Shown here: piece after piece, positions 48,712-58,695 of the stretch
Layout: each line of letters opens with the position of its first letter
Numbering within the stretch: the first letter of the stretch is position 1
Assembly (NCBI GenBank): GCA_024508355.1
Contig: JAMZEJ010000006.1
Span: forward strand, 62,001 to 126,000
Length of the DNA: 64,000 bases
Direction of reading: 5' to 3'
Origin: Rhizosaccharibacter radicis
GTDB taxonomy: Bacteria > Pseudomonadota > Alphaproteobacteria > Acetobacterales > Acetobacteraceae
The notes under the pieces: model-generated
Told to the model about the DNA's origin: nothing
The model's input: only the letters and a program-made list of their open reading frames with translations
Database searches by the model: none
Position numbers and translations under genes: made by a program

Positions 48712-49809
48712 ATGACCGGTCGCTTCCCGACAGCCGCGGACGCCCCGGCCGTGGGATCGGCTGTAACGCCGACGCCTGCCGACCCGATGGCGTTCTTCCG
48801 TCACCATGGCGGGAGCCTCGACATCGCGCGCCGGCTGTTCCCCGGGGCACCGGAGCCGTTTCTCGATTTGTCCACGGGCATCGCGCCGATCCCGTATCCG
48901 CTGCCCGAACCGCCGCCCGACCGGCTGCGCCGGCTGCCGGAGGCGCACGAGGAGCGCGATCTTCGGGAAGCGGCCGCCAAGGCCTACGGCATCCGCGATC
49001 TGGACCATGTGGTGGCGGCACCTGGAAGCCAGATCCTGATCTCCCTGCTGCCGCGCCTGTTTCCCGCGCGGGAGGTGGCGATCTTGGGTCCGACCTATGG
49101 CGAGCACGCGGCGTCCTGGCGGGCGGCTGGGGTCGCGGTGCGCGAGGAAACCGAAGTGGACGCGTGGGTCGATGCGGCGGGAGCGCCGGGCCGGGCGATG
49201 GTGGTGTGCAATCCTAATAATCCGGATGGCCGGCGGTTGCCGCCATCGGTGCTGGCAGGCGTCGCGACGCGATGCGCGGCGGCCGGCGGGTTGCTGGTGG
49301 TGGACGAGGCTTTCGCCGACCTGGAGCCGGAACCGCTCTCGGTGGCGCCGCTGGTGCCGTTGCCGGGGCTCGTCGTGCTGCGGTCCTTCGGCAAGAGCTA
49401 CGGCCTGGCCGGAGTGCGGCTGGGCTTCCTGCTCGCAGAAGCATCGTTGGCCGCCTCCGTATCCGGAGCCCTCGGGCCATGGGCGGTGTCGGGTCCGGCG
49501 CTGTGGGCGGGGCGGCAGGCACTGTCCGACCACGAATGGCGGGAAGCTGCAGCCGGGCGGCTGGCCAGCGACGCAGACCGGCTGGACGGGCTTCTGACGG
49601 CGGCGGGTCTTCGCGTCCTGGGGGGGACGCGGCTGTTCCGGCTTGTGCGGGCCGAGGGCGCGGAGGCGATCTTTCTTCGGCTGGCGCGGGCTGGGATCCT
49701 GGTGCGGCCCTTCGGCGGGGACCGGAGCGATCTGCTGCGGTTCGGCATCCCGGGCGATCCGGAGACCTGGCGGCGGCTGAGGACCGGGCTGGGGCGTCCG
49801 GCTGCCTGA
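48712..49809 (+). CDS. cobC: Threonine-phosphate decarboxylase (CobC; CobD in Salmonella)
   Basis: PLP enzyme making aminopropanol phosphate for the nucleotide loop. 365 residues of the fold-I aminotransferase type: HHGGSLDIARRLFPG, DLSTGIAPIPYPLP, VCNPNNPDGRRLPP, VVDEAFADLEPE and the PLP-lysine region RSFGKSYGLAGVRLGFLLA. It is divergent from cbiB, with 107 bases between starts. Confidence 0.95.
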   Translation: MTGRFPTAADAPAVGSAVTPTPADPMAFFRHHGGSLDIARRLFPGAPEPFLDLSTGIAPIPYPLPEPPPDRLRRLPEAHEERDLREAAAKAYGIRDLDHVVAAPGSQILISLLPRLFPAREVAILGPTYGEHAASWRAAGVAVREETEVDAWVDAAGAPGRAMVVCNPNNPDGRRLPPSVLAGVATRCAAAGGLLVVDEAFADLEPEPLSVAPLVPLPGLVVLRSFGKSYGLAGVRLGFLLAEASLAASVSGALGPWAVSGPALWAGRQALSDHEWREAAAGRLASDADRLDGLLTAAGLRVLGGTRLFRLVRAEGAEAIFLRLARAGILVRPFGGDRSDLLRFGIPGDPETWRRLRTGLGRPAA

Positions 49810-49969
49810 GCCGAATGGCCGTGCGCCACGGCCGCGTGGGCCGCGGATGGGCATCTTGTTCTCCGGTCACACCCCGGCATGGTCCAGGGCGGACCTGACG
49901 ATCCGACGTTGCAACAAAATCCGAGGGCCGGTATCGAAACGATTCCGTAACAACAGGGAGCGCGCCTGT

Positions 49970-50827
49970 ATGTTGAGCCTGTTGCGGTCGTTCTTCGTCT
50001 TTCTCGGCCTGATGTCGATGATAACCGGGTGCACTCAGCAGGGAGAAGGTCCGGCTGCACGGAACCTGTCTGCCAGCGACGCCACGGCTGTCGTGCGGGA
50101 TTTGCTCTGGAACGGTGGTGTGCGGACGGCCCTTGGCCCCGAACTTCCAGGCCCGCGGACGCTGGTGCCGGGTTTGCCGATCTACCCGCAAGATTTGTAA
50201 GGGGCCGGCATATCCGGCTCCGTCACGCTCGATTTTTCCATCGATGAGCGGGGCGTTCCGGGTCGGTGCGTCGTCGAGAAAAGCACCGATCGCCGCTTCG
50301 AGCCGGCCGCGTTCGCCGCAGCGTCAAGATCCCGTTACGAGCCCCGAATGCGCGACGGGGTCGCGGTCGTGGTGCCGCATCACCGGATGGTCTACAACTT
50401 CGCCGTCGAATCCGCACCGGATTGGGCCTCGGTGACCCTGACGTGCCGCATCACGGTCGCTGGTCAGGCCGCGAGCTGCGGCACCGTCGAGGCGGAAGGT
50501 GCTGCCTGGTTGCGCGCCGTCTTGAGAAAGATGGCGATGTCGTTGCGATATGAGCCGTCTCGCGAGGGAGGCGCCGCCAGCGAGGACCCGGCACGCCGTG
50601 TGGAACTGGCTGCCGTAGTGTCCGATGGCTCGGCGAATCCCGCCGACCTGCCGTCGGCCGTCACGAGGCAGTCGATCCAGCTGCGGATGAAGTTCAGATG
50701 CCGGGCGGGGGGCTGCCAGCTTGAGGCTCCCTCGGACGCATCCCCGGATCAGGCTTCTGCGGGAAAGGATATCGCGCGGCCGCTGATCTTCATCCTGGGC
50801 ATGACGGGGATCACGCCGCCGCCCTGA
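49970..50827 (+). pseudogene. TonB-C-domain lipoprotein gene with an in-frame TAA
   Basis: ATG 49970 starts a lipoprotein signal (LLRSFFVFLGLMSMITGCTQ, lipobox ITGC). The frame reaches GLPIYPQDL and then TAA at 50198-50200. The same frame continues for 209 codons as GAGISGSVTLDFSIDERGVP ... FEPAAFAAASRSRYEPRMRDG, a TonB C-terminal-type domain, then a second beta-rich part (APDWASVTLTCRITVAGQ), ending at 50827. PxYPxDL followed by GxxG is how TonB-C domains normally begin, so the stop falls inside the domain. Nonsense mutation or sequencing error is most likely. It lies between cobC and cbtA. Confidence 0.75.
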
Positions 50828-50857
50828 CGGTCCCCTTGGCGACCCCGGCGACGCCGA

Positions 50858-51595
50858 TCAGCGACCGCCGCGCATGGCGGGCTGCGCCGTCCCGATCACC
50901 GTCTCGGCGGCGGCGCCGAAGCCGAAGCCGAGGACGCTCCACATCACGGCCTGCATGCCGAGCGAAGCCACGCGGAACTGCCACAACAGCACGGCGGGGA
51001 AGTTGGCCGGCACTTCCTGCACCGCCGGCAGCACCGCCTGCGACAGCGACGCCACCACGAGCCAGGCCAGCACGCCGATGGCGCAAGCGTTCCAGGCGCC
51101 GAACCGGCGGAGGGCGGCGCAGGCGGCCAGCACGCCCAGCACCAATGATGCGAGCGACACCAGCATCATCTCGCCATAGGCCGCCGTGCGCAGGCCGATG
51201 GTGTCCGGATTGCCCACCGCGGGTGGGTTGGGCGGGTATTTGAGGTCCGGGACCAGCACCAGGGCCACGAAGCCGCCGAGCGCCAGAAGCGCCGCCAGCA
51301 CCCGCGGCGGGATGCGTCCCACCCGGCCGAGCAGCGCGGCGAACACCAGGGAGAACAGGCCGCCGATCGCCGCCCCGTACAACAGGCAGGCGCACAGGAG
51401 ACCGACCCCCCTTTGGACGGCGCGGCTCACCAGCTCCGGTTCCGGCGCCATTCCGGCGGCACGGTCCAGCGCGCTCTCGAAGGCGATGGCGTGGCCGACC
51501 GCGGGCTCGCCGAACGCTTCGGCGAACAACACCATCAGGCAGGCTGCCGCCGCCCCAACCAGCATGCCGCGCAGCAGGAGGCGACCAGCGATCAC
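50858..51595 (-). CDS. cbtA: Cobalt transporter subunit CbtA
   Basis: 245 residues with about five or six hydrophobic helices and typical CbtA features: IAGRLLLRGMLVGAAAACLM, GLLCACLLYGAAIGGLFSLV and PNFP-like ANFPAVLLWQFRVASLGMQ. CbtA/CbtB form a predicted cobalt permease, usually B12-regulated (comparative-genomics knowledge). GTG 51595 is taken as start. It is 19 bases downstream of cbtB. Confidence 0.93.
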   Translation of the reverse strand: MIAGRLLLRGMLVGAAAACLMVLFAEAFGEPAVGHAIAFESALDRAAGMAPEPELVSRAVQRGVGLLCACLLYGAAIGGLFSLVFAALLGRVGRIPPRVLAALLALGGFVALVLVPDLKYPPNPPAVGNPDTIGLRTAAYGEMMLVSLASLVLGVLAACAALRRFGAWNACAIGVLAWLVVASLSQAVLPAVQEVPANFPAVLLWQFRVASLGMQAVMWSVLGFGFGAAAETVIGTAQPAMRGGR

Positions 51596-51614
51596 CGGAA
51601 AGCGCTCCGACGGC

Positions 51615-51842
51615 TCAGTGGCAGGGGAAGCCGAGCAGGTGGCGCCCGTCATGCACGAACTCATGCACCTGATGGCCCGCGATCAGCGCGGTCGCACCCT
51701 GTTCCGCGCCCACGAAATACAGCATCAGCAACGACAGAATAATCCCGAACGCCGCCCAGGGCAGCAGCTCACGCAAGGGGATCGGGCGCATCGTCCCGGT
51801 CGTGATCGGCGCGCTGCGGGAGGTGTGGAACAGGGAGGCCAT
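51615..51842 (-). CDS. cbtB: Cobalt transporter subunit CbtB
   Basis: 75 residues: one transmembrane helix (PWAAFGIILSLLMLYFVGAE) and a His-rich C-terminal tail HEFVHDGRHLLGFPCH that is the CbtB signature and likely binds cobalt. It precedes cbtA. No cobalamin riboswitch was seen in the ~200 bases upstream, unlike many cbtBA operons. Confidence 0.95.
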   Translation of the reverse strand: MASLFHTSRSAPITTGTMRPIPLRELLPWAAFGIILSLLMLYFVGAEQGATALIAGHQVHEFVHDGRHLLGFPCH

Positions 51843-52046
51843 CTCGGTGCCACTCCGGAGAAACGGAACCGGCGGTCGGTTCCAAAACAGGACATCCGGC
51901 GCGGCGCCGGCGGAACCGCGACGTCGCCCGTTCCCGGCGCGGACGCTATCGTTCCCGGCGCCGGCGGGTCAATCGCGGCTCGCGCCGGCGGATCGTTTTC
52001 CCCGGCGGGCCGCGCCATCCGCCAGCAGTGCTTCGAAAGGCTCCGG

Positions 52047-52715
52047 ATGCGGCTGTTGATGCTGGTGCAGGCGGCGACGCCCGAACTACGGCGCGGCGTC
52101 TTTCCCCGTCCCGGGGACGAGGCGGAAGGCCGTTCGCTCGTTCTCGCCGCGCACAGGGTGTGGCCCAAGGTTTCGGCGGTGCTGGTGGCGCCGACGCGGG
52201 CGGCCGAGCAGACGGTATCGGCCGTCGCCGCGACGCTCCAGCCGGAGCGTCCACCGCGCCCTTGCGCCGCACTTGCCGATGCGGCGGCGGGGGAATGGGC
52301 CGGGCGATCGCTGGACGCGGTGGCGGATGCCGAGCCTGCGTCCCTGGAGCGATGGCTGGGCGATCCCCGCGCCTCGCCGCCCGGGGGCGACAGCGCCGCC
52401 GACGTGCTGGACCGGGTAGGGCGCTGGCTGCGGGTGCTGGCGCAACAGGAGACCGGTACGGTGCTGGCGGTCGCACCCGCGGCGGCGGTCCGTGCCGCGA
52501 TCGTCACAGCGCTGGAATCGCCCGTGGCGGCGATGCACGGCATCGAGGTCGCGCCGCTGACGCTGCTGCGTCTCGATTGGCGGGAGCGGTGGCGCCTGGT
52601 GTCGTTGCAGCCGGCCTCCGGCGCCCTACCGCCAGTGGCGGGACGCCCCGGACCGCCGCACGCCGAGCCAGCGGGCCCGGAACAACCACGGCCCTCGACC
52701 GTTGGCGGAGGCTGA
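52047..52715 (+). CDS. Histidine-phosphatase-like protein lacking catalytic histidines
   Basis: 222 residues. The overall pattern follows the branch-2-like histidine phosphatases that often sit beside cbtAB: MRLLMLVQAATPELRRGVFP, VSAVLVAPTRAAEQTVSAV, and VLAVAPAAAVRAAIVTAL near the C-terminus. The expected first catalytic His (LxHAAT) is Gln here, and the second (THAxxIRA) is Pro (APAAAVRA). The fold seems kept but phosphatase activity should be lost. Divergent from cbtB. Confidence 0.75.
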   Translation: MRLLMLVQAATPELRRGVFPRPGDEAEGRSLVLAAHRVWPKVSAVLVAPTRAAEQTVSAVAATLQPERPPRPCAALADAAAGEWAGRSLDAVADAEPASLERWLGDPRASPPGGDSAADVLDRVGRWLRVLAQQETGTVLAVAPAAAVRAAIVTALESPVAAMHGIEVAPLTLLRLDWRERWRLVSLQPASGALPPVAGRPGPPHAEPAGPEQPRPSTVGGG

Positions 52716-52784
52716 TGGGGACGCTTTCCGGGAATGGGGCGCGCCGCGAGGTGCGGCCGCGCGGGGAGCCGAAGGGGGACGGGT

Positions 52785-53318
52785 TTGAGAACAACAGATC
52801 GCCGGGCAGCCATGCTCGGGACGTGCCTGCTGCTGACGGGCTGCGGCTATTCGGCCTCCAAACAGGCGCACCAGGCTCAGATCAGCATGATCGGCATGAC
52901 GGAAGCGGACCTCCACGCCTGCGCCGGACCGCCGGACAAGGTGGTGGTGCTGAACGATCGCTCGCACATCCTGAACTACGTCTACAAGCCGTCCGGCACC
53001 GGGGGCTTCAACCTGGAACTGCCGCTGAGCCTGGGCGGCGTGTCGCTCGGCGGGAGCGGCACCTACTGTTCCGCCAATTTCCGGGTGGTGAACCACGTCG
53101 TCACCGAGCTGCACTACACCGGCGACAACGACAAGTCGGTGGGCGAGGATGGCGTGTGCGTACCCATCGTCCGCGGCTGCCTGCGGCAGCCGGAAGGGTC
53201 GATGCGTCCCGTCGGCGGCGACAACCAGCCTGAAGCCTCGGGCTTCCATTCCCCGGCGGTCCCGCGCCAGACCGAGGAGGGGGAGCGCATCCGCGACGCC
53301 GTGCCGGGGAACAAGTAG
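52785..53318 (+). CDS. Lipoprotein, BamE/OmlA-like
   Basis: 177 residues from TTG 52785 (preceded by a GGGGGAC ribosome-binding-like run). Signal with lipobox MLGTCLLLTGCGYS. The mature part begins SMIGMTEADLHACAGPPDKV, the pattern of small SmpA/OmlA-fold lipoproteins, followed by beta-rich sequence with paired Cys (VCVPIVRGC). Probably an outer-membrane or periplasmic lipoprotein; function unknown. An upstream in-frame ATG at 52734 would place the signal ~50 residues in, so TTG is preferred. Confidence 0.75.
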   Translation: MRTTDRRAAMLGTCLLLTGCGYSASKQAHQAQISMIGMTEADLHACAGPPDKVVVLNDRSHILNYVYKPSGTGGFNLELPLSLGGVSLGGSGTYCSANFRVVNHVVTELHYTGDNDKSVGEDGVCVPIVRGCLRQPEGSMRPVGGDNQPEASGFHSPAVPRQTEEGERIRDAVPGNK

Positions 53319-53320
53319 CG

Positions 53321-53333
53321 GGCGGTTTCCGCC
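53321..53333 (+). terminator. Short GC hairpin after the lipoprotein gene
   Basis: GGCGG-TTT-CCGCC directly follows the stop at 53318. The stem is strong but short and has no T-run, so it is only a candidate. Confidence 0.25.
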
Positions 53334-53949
53334 GAGCCGCGGGCATCCTGCGGCAGTGGCATCGTGCCAGAACGGCTTCCGCCGCCCCGGGGCCGGGCGA
53401 CGCGATGGCCGCCGTTGCATGACGGATGTTACAGGCTGTCCGTGGCGGCGACCTTCGGCTGATCGAGGAGCTGCGGGCCATACTGCCGCCGAGCCGGCGT
53501 GACGGGAAGGGCGAAACCCGGCTGATGCAGGCGGCCCGGCCCGCGGGCAGCGTCGACCGAGAGATCCCCGCAAAAGGCCGGCAGCTCTCCGCTCCAGGCA
53601 TCGCGTTCGATGGGGATCCTCCGGTCGCACCGACCGCGGGAGAAGAGCGTGCCTGCGAACGGCGGCGGCGCCGATGGCGGTACGGTCACGCGGAGGCGCG
53701 ATCGCCAGCGACCCGGTCATGACGGCTTTCGGTGGGCCATGCGGGAGAGCCATCTCGCCGCGACGGGCGCTGCCCCGGTCGCGTCCGGCCGCCGGACCGG
53801 CAGTCGCACGGCGGCACCGGGCGGCGTGCAGGACGGCACGGGTTGGACGATCGGCACGCTGGCGGCGGGCGACTTTGATGTTAAAGCCGGTTCTCGCACC
53901 GACCCGGATGGGTCGTGGCGTTGCCATGGCCGGGAGCGGGCGGAAGCCG
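53334..53949. other. Long spacer before the phosphate-uptake pair
   Basis: About 600 bases with no recognisable coding frame, RNA or repeat. It should hold the promoter of the DUF47-pit-SCO group. I saw no clear pho box. Confidence 0.4.
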
Positions 53950-54585
53950 ATGCTGAACTTCATTCGCAGGCTGATGCCCAGGGACGAGAACTTCGTGCTC
54001 CGGCTGAGCCAGCATTCCCGGCACGTGGTGGACGGAGCCCAATGCTTCCGGGACATGCTGTCAGACCAGGGCGATATCGAGGCCTCCTACCGGGCGCTGT
54101 GCGCCCACGAGGAGGCGGCCGACGAGGTCACGCGCCGGACGGTGCAGGCGATCCACCGGTCGTTCATCACGCCGTTCGATCGTAGCCAGATCCTGGACCT
54201 GTCCACGGCGCTGGACGACACCATCGACCTGATGAAGGAGGCCGGCCGACGGCTGCGCCTGTACAACATCCCCTTCACGGAGGAGATGCTGGCGATGGCC
54301 GGATGCGCGGTGGACGCCAGCACCGAGATACGCGAAGCGATGCCGCTGCTGGGGGCGATCGGTCGCAACGTCGACAAGCTCACCGCCATGCAGGTGCGGG
54401 TGAGGGCGGCGGAGAGCCGTGCCGACGACCTGCTGGATTCCGGGCTGCGAAGGCTGTTCTCGTCCGACATGTCGGCTGGCACCAAGCTGACGGTGGAGAA
54501 GGTGTACGACCTCGTGGAATCGGTCGTGGATCGATGCGAGGACGTCGCCGACGTGATCGAGGGGATCGTGGTGGAACAGGTGTGA
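53950..54585 (+). CDS. DUF47 (PhoU-like) accessory protein of PiT transporter
   Basis: 211 residues, all helical: MLNFIRRLMPRDENFVLRLS, EEAADEVTRRTVQAIHRSF, TPFDRSQILDLSTALDDTID and VESVVDRCEDVADVIEGIVVE. DUF47 proteins regulate adjacent low-affinity phosphate permeases. The ATG at 53950 gives the family start. pit begins 14 bases after its stop. Confidence 0.94.
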   Translation: MLNFIRRLMPRDENFVLRLSQHSRHVVDGAQCFRDMLSDQGDIEASYRALCAHEEAADEVTRRTVQAIHRSFITPFDRSQILDLSTALDDTIDLMKEAGRRLRLYNIPFTEEMLAMAGCAVDASTEIREAMPLLGAIGRNVDKLTAMQVRVRAAESRADDLLDSGLRRLFSSDMSAGTKLTVEKVYDLVESVVDRCEDVADVIEGIVVEQV

Positions 54586-54598
54586 GGGCGGGGCGCCG

Positions 54599-55615
<1,017 letters not shown>

Positions 55616-55622
55616 GAGCGGG

Positions 55623-56453
55623 ATGAGCATGGCGCGGATCATCCGGATTTTGAGGGGACGCGGCCGGCGGTGGAGATCGGGGCTCGCGACCGCCGTGCTG
55701 CTGTCGCTCCTCGCCGTGGGTCAGGGCGCGCGGGCCGGCGGCCCGGACGTCGCGGATCTGTCGTTCGAGCAGCATCCGGGCGCGCGCCTTCCGCTGGATG
55801 CCGTCGTCACTGACCAGACCGGCCGCCGGCAGACCTTCGGCGATGCGATCGACGGGCGGCCGGCGGTGCTGGCGCTGGGCTATTATCGATGCCCGTCCTT
55901 GTGCGGCACGGTGCGGGACGATGTTTTCGCGGCCCTGTCGATGACCAGGCTGCATGCTCCCGAGGACTACCGGGTGCTGTTTCTGAGCATCGATCCGCGC
56001 GAGACGGCCGCCGATGCGCTGGAGGCCGAGCGGGCGGATGCGGTGCGTTGGCCGCCGGTCGGCGGCGACGACCGGAAGTTCCTGGTGGCGGCCCAGCCCG
56101 CGATCGACCGGATCGCGGCGGCGGTCGGCTATCGCAGCCGCTTCGATCCGGCGCTGAAGCAGTTCCTGCACCCAGCCGGGGTCGTGGTGGTGACCGGGAG
56201 CGGCACGGTCTCGAGCTACCTGCTGGGCGTCGGGTTCCAGCCCGGCGCGCTCGAGGCGGCGCTGCGGCGGGCGGCGGCGGGCGGGATCGGCGCGAGGGCG
56301 TCGCCGGTTCTGCTGTTGTGCTTCCACTTCGACCCGTCCACGGGCCGCTACAGCCTCGCGATCCTCAAGCTGCTGCGGATCGCGGGCGCGGTGACGGTGG
56401 CCACGATGCTGACGCTGGTGCTGTTGCTGCACCTCCGGCGGACGCGCGCTTGA
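55623..56453 (+). CDS. SCO1/SenC-family copper-binding protein
   Basis: 276 residues: signal peptide (about 1-38), thioredoxin-like SCO domain with the copper motif YYRCPSLCGTV (CxxxC) and distal His in FLHPAGVVVV, and a C-terminal transmembrane helix (about 250-270). SCO proteins deliver copper to the Cu-A site of cytochrome oxidase. It follows pit by 7 bases, but no oxidase genes are in the window. The C-terminal anchor is a known variant. Confidence 0.92.
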   Translation: MSMARIIRILRGRGRRWRSGLATAVLLSLLAVGQGARAGGPDVADLSFEQHPGARLPLDAVVTDQTGRRQTFGDAIDGRPAVLALGYYRCPSLCGTVRDDVFAALSMTRLHAPEDYRVLFLSIDPRETAADALEAERADAVRWPPVGGDDRKFLVAAQPAIDRIAAAVGYRSRFDPALKQFLHPAGVVVVTGSGTVSSYLLGVGFQPGALEAALRRAAAGGIGARASPVLLLCFHFDPSTGRYSLAILKLLRIAGAVTVATMLTLVLLLHLRRTRA

Positions 56454-56496
56454 CGATGTTGTCACGCACGCAATGGTTGTAGACGGCCCGGGAAAA

Positions 56497-56518
56497 TATT
56501 ATGGTGCCGAAAGGAGGT
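56497..56518 (+). promoter_or_regulatory. AT-rich -10-like box and strong Shine-Dalgarno
   Basis: TATTAT (56497-56502) in an unusually AT-rich patch is followed by AAAGGAGGT (56510-56518), 3 bases before ATG 56522. The SD decides this start over the in-frame ATG at 56501. No matching -35 box is clear. Confidence 0.45.
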
Positions 56519-56521
56519 CCC

Positions 56522-57298
56522 ATGGCGATTGATGCATATTCGGCCGTCGCCCGAACCTTCGACGCCAGCTTCGACACCAACCTGTGCCGCAAGGCCTACG
56601 ATCTGCTGGGGTGGGAGGCGGTGGCGGCCTTGCCGCTCCCGGCGGATGCGCATGTGATCGACGCCGGGTGCGGTTCCGGCCGATGGTGCGAGCGTTTTCT
56701 GCGCGCAGGCCACCGCGTCACCGGCATCGAGCCGGCGGACGGCATGGTGGCGATCCTCCGCGAGCGCGGCCTGGGCCCCCGCTTCACGCTGATGCAGTCG
56801 ACGATGGAGGATGCGGTCCTCCCGGAACGAACGGCCGATCTCGTGGTGGCGATCGGGTCGCTGCAATATTCGGCCGCGCCGGAGCGGGCGGCGGCGTCGC
56901 TGCTGCGCTGGCTGAAGCCGGGTGGACGGGTGGTGCTCATGGTGGATTCGCTGCTGGCCCTCGTGCAGGAGCGCATCCGCGAGAACCGTCACGAGGAAGC
57001 CCAGCATGTGCTGGAAACGCGGCGCGGGTCCTTCACTTTCGAAGAACGCACCCTGTCGCTGCAACTGCATGATCGCGACAGCATCGGCCGCCTGCTCGTG
57101 GAAGCGGGCTTCGAGCTGGAACAGGTGAGGGGCCTGGTGGTGAGTGCCGCCACGCTTGGCCGGCCGGGCTGCTCCGACGCGATGCGCCACGACGCGGCCG
57201 CGTTCCTGGCACGGGACAAGGCGTTGGCGGACCATCCGGTGACGGCCGACGGCGGATTGCACCTCCTGGCGGTCGCCCGGCGTCCCGAACGGAGCTGA
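56522..57298 (+). CDS. Class I SAM-dependent methyltransferase
   Basis: 258 residues with a Rossmann methyltransferase core: VIDAGCGSGRWCERFLRAGH (motif I), GIEPADGMVAIL, VVAIGSLQYSAAPERAAASL and LKPGGRVVLMVD. Substrate unknown. The start ATG 56522 is chosen for the AAAGGAGGT ribosome-binding site just upstream. The next gene starts 4 bases after its stop, so both are probably one unit; a methylated glycan or small molecule is a guess only. Confidence 0.88.
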   Translation: MAIDAYSAVARTFDASFDTNLCRKAYDLLGWEAVAALPLPADAHVIDAGCGSGRWCERFLRAGHRVTGIEPADGMVAILRERGLGPRFTLMQSTMEDAVLPERTADLVVAIGSLQYSAAPERAAASLLRWLKPGGRVVLMVDSLLALVQERIRENRHEEAQHVLETRRGSFTFEERTLSLQLHDRDSIGRLLVEAGFELEQVRGLVVSAATLGRPGCSDAMRHDAAAFLARDKALADHPVTADGGLHLLAVARRPERS

Positions 57299-57302
57299 AC
57301 CA

Positions 57303-58670
57303 GTGCGGGAGATCGGGGCCGGCGAACCGTTCGCCGTTCTGTTCAAGGTTTATTTCTGGGACGAGGATGTCGACCGGCAATATCGCCGTGTGTGCCGGCA
57401 TGCCGGCCGCGGACAGGTCTATGTGGTGCGCGACTGCACCGCGGGCGACTACCCGCTGCCGTCGGATATTCCCGAGGAACGCATCTTCGATCTGAACGAG
57501 GCGGCGCTGGAATCCTACGGGCTGCACAACCACCGAGGTTTCTGGTTCTGCGCGGATTATCCGCTTTACCTGTTCTTCCTGCACGAGCCGGACTACGCGT
57601 TCCTGGTGTCGGTGGAATACGACGTCGGCGTCTTCAACGATCTCGAGCCGATCGTCGACGCGATGTCGGCCGATGGTATCGATTTCGTCGGGCGTCCGCT
57701 GGCGGAAGAGAACGCGAGCTGGAACTTCATCAGGAGCTGCGACGGCTTCTATCCGCTCGATCAGGTGGAGAAGGCGTTGTGCTGCATCGCCTTCCATTCG
57801 CGGCGCGCGGTCGCGGCCTGCTTTCAGGCCCGCCTCGAGCATAACCGGCAGCGCGTCGTGGGCGACCTTCAGACCTGGCCGATCAGCGAAGTGATCTTTC
57901 CCACCGAGATGAAACGGCGCGGCTGGCGGACCGCCGATATCGGCGGCTTCTGCGATCATCTCGACAACTACAACTGGATGAACGGCGTCACCGAAGGCTT
58001 CGTGTCGCATCTCCGGCCGGGGCGCACGTTCGTCCATCCCCTGACCAACCGCCGGAAGGCCACGCGAAGCACATTCTCGGACTGGCCGGTGTTCTTCACC
58101 CCCGATCTGTTGACGCACGCGGTCGCCGCCCGCGACTTCGAGTTCTTCTGTCGCCTTTATCATCTTCCCGGCAACGCTCCTCACGAGCGCGACCAGATAC
58201 GTGCGGCCATGTCGAGCGCGCCGGGAGGTCTGCTCGATGCGCCCGGATGGTTCGGCCGGCACGTGGTCGGCGAAGCGGAACGCTGCACCCAGAGTTCGCT
58301 GTCCCCTTATTCACGCGGGGCGGGAGAGGCCGCGCGCGCGTTCGGCGAGATCCCCCGCTTCGGCTTTTCCTTCCACACCGACCTCGAAGCGCACCCGTGG
58401 TGGCTGCTCGAGCTGCGCGAGCCGGTCTGGGCGTCCGCGTTGCATCTCATGGACCGCGGGGACGTGCATCGGTCGCAGCATCTTTGCATCGAAGCCGGCA
58501 TGGTGCCCGACGCGATGGAGATCGTTTGGGAGAACCGGGATGGCGCGCCCATCCCGGGAGCGGCGCGGGGCGGCCTCACCGTGCCGCTGCACCGCGTCGT
58601 CCGGTTCGTGCGCGTGTTTCTTCGCGACAGCTCGATGCTGCACTTCGACACGCTGGTGCTCACCGCCTGA
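57303..58670 (+). CDS. Glycosyltransferase-like protein with discoidin-like C-terminus
   Basis: 455 residues, GTG start. The N-terminal two thirds look like a GT-A-type enzyme (AVLFKVYFWDEDVDRQYRRV, CADYPLYLFFLHEPDYAFLV, VEYDVGVFND as a possible metal-binding DxD-like region, DNYNWMNGVTEGFVSHLRPG). The last ~110 residues (AHPWWLLELREPVWASALHL, MDRGDVHRSQHLCIEA, VRFVRVFLRDSSMLHFDTLVL) resemble an F5/8 C (discoidin) carbohydrate-binding fold. No signal peptide. I do not recognise a named family; the domain reading is from patterns only. Confidence 0.7.
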   Translation: MREIGAGEPFAVLFKVYFWDEDVDRQYRRVCRHAGRGQVYVVRDCTAGDYPLPSDIPEERIFDLNEAALESYGLHNHRGFWFCADYPLYLFFLHEPDYAFLVSVEYDVGVFNDLEPIVDAMSADGIDFVGRPLAEENASWNFIRSCDGFYPLDQVEKALCCIAFHSRRAVAACFQARLEHNRQRVVGDLQTWPISEVIFPTEMKRRGWRTADIGGFCDHLDNYNWMNGVTEGFVSHLRPGRTFVHPLTNRRKATRSTFSDWPVFFTPDLLTHAVAARDFEFFCRLYHLPGNAPHERDQIRAAMSSAPGGLLDAPGWFGRHVVGEAERCTQSSLSPYSRGAGEAARAFGEIPRFGFSFHTDLEAHPWWLLELREPVWASALHLMDRGDVHRSQHLCIEAGMVPDAMEIVWENRDGAPIPGAARGGLTVPLHRVVRFVRVFLRDSSMLHFDTLVLTA

Positions 58671-58671
58671 G

Positions 58672-58695
58672 GCGGATCAGCGTGATTCGATCCGC
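58672..58695. terminator. Hairpin at convergent gene ends
   Basis: GCGGATC and GATCCGC form a perfect 7-base stem with a 10-base loop. It lies immediately after the stop at 58670 and overlaps the last codons of the AI-2E-family gene on the other strand. Probably a shared terminator; no T-run. Confidence 0.4.
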
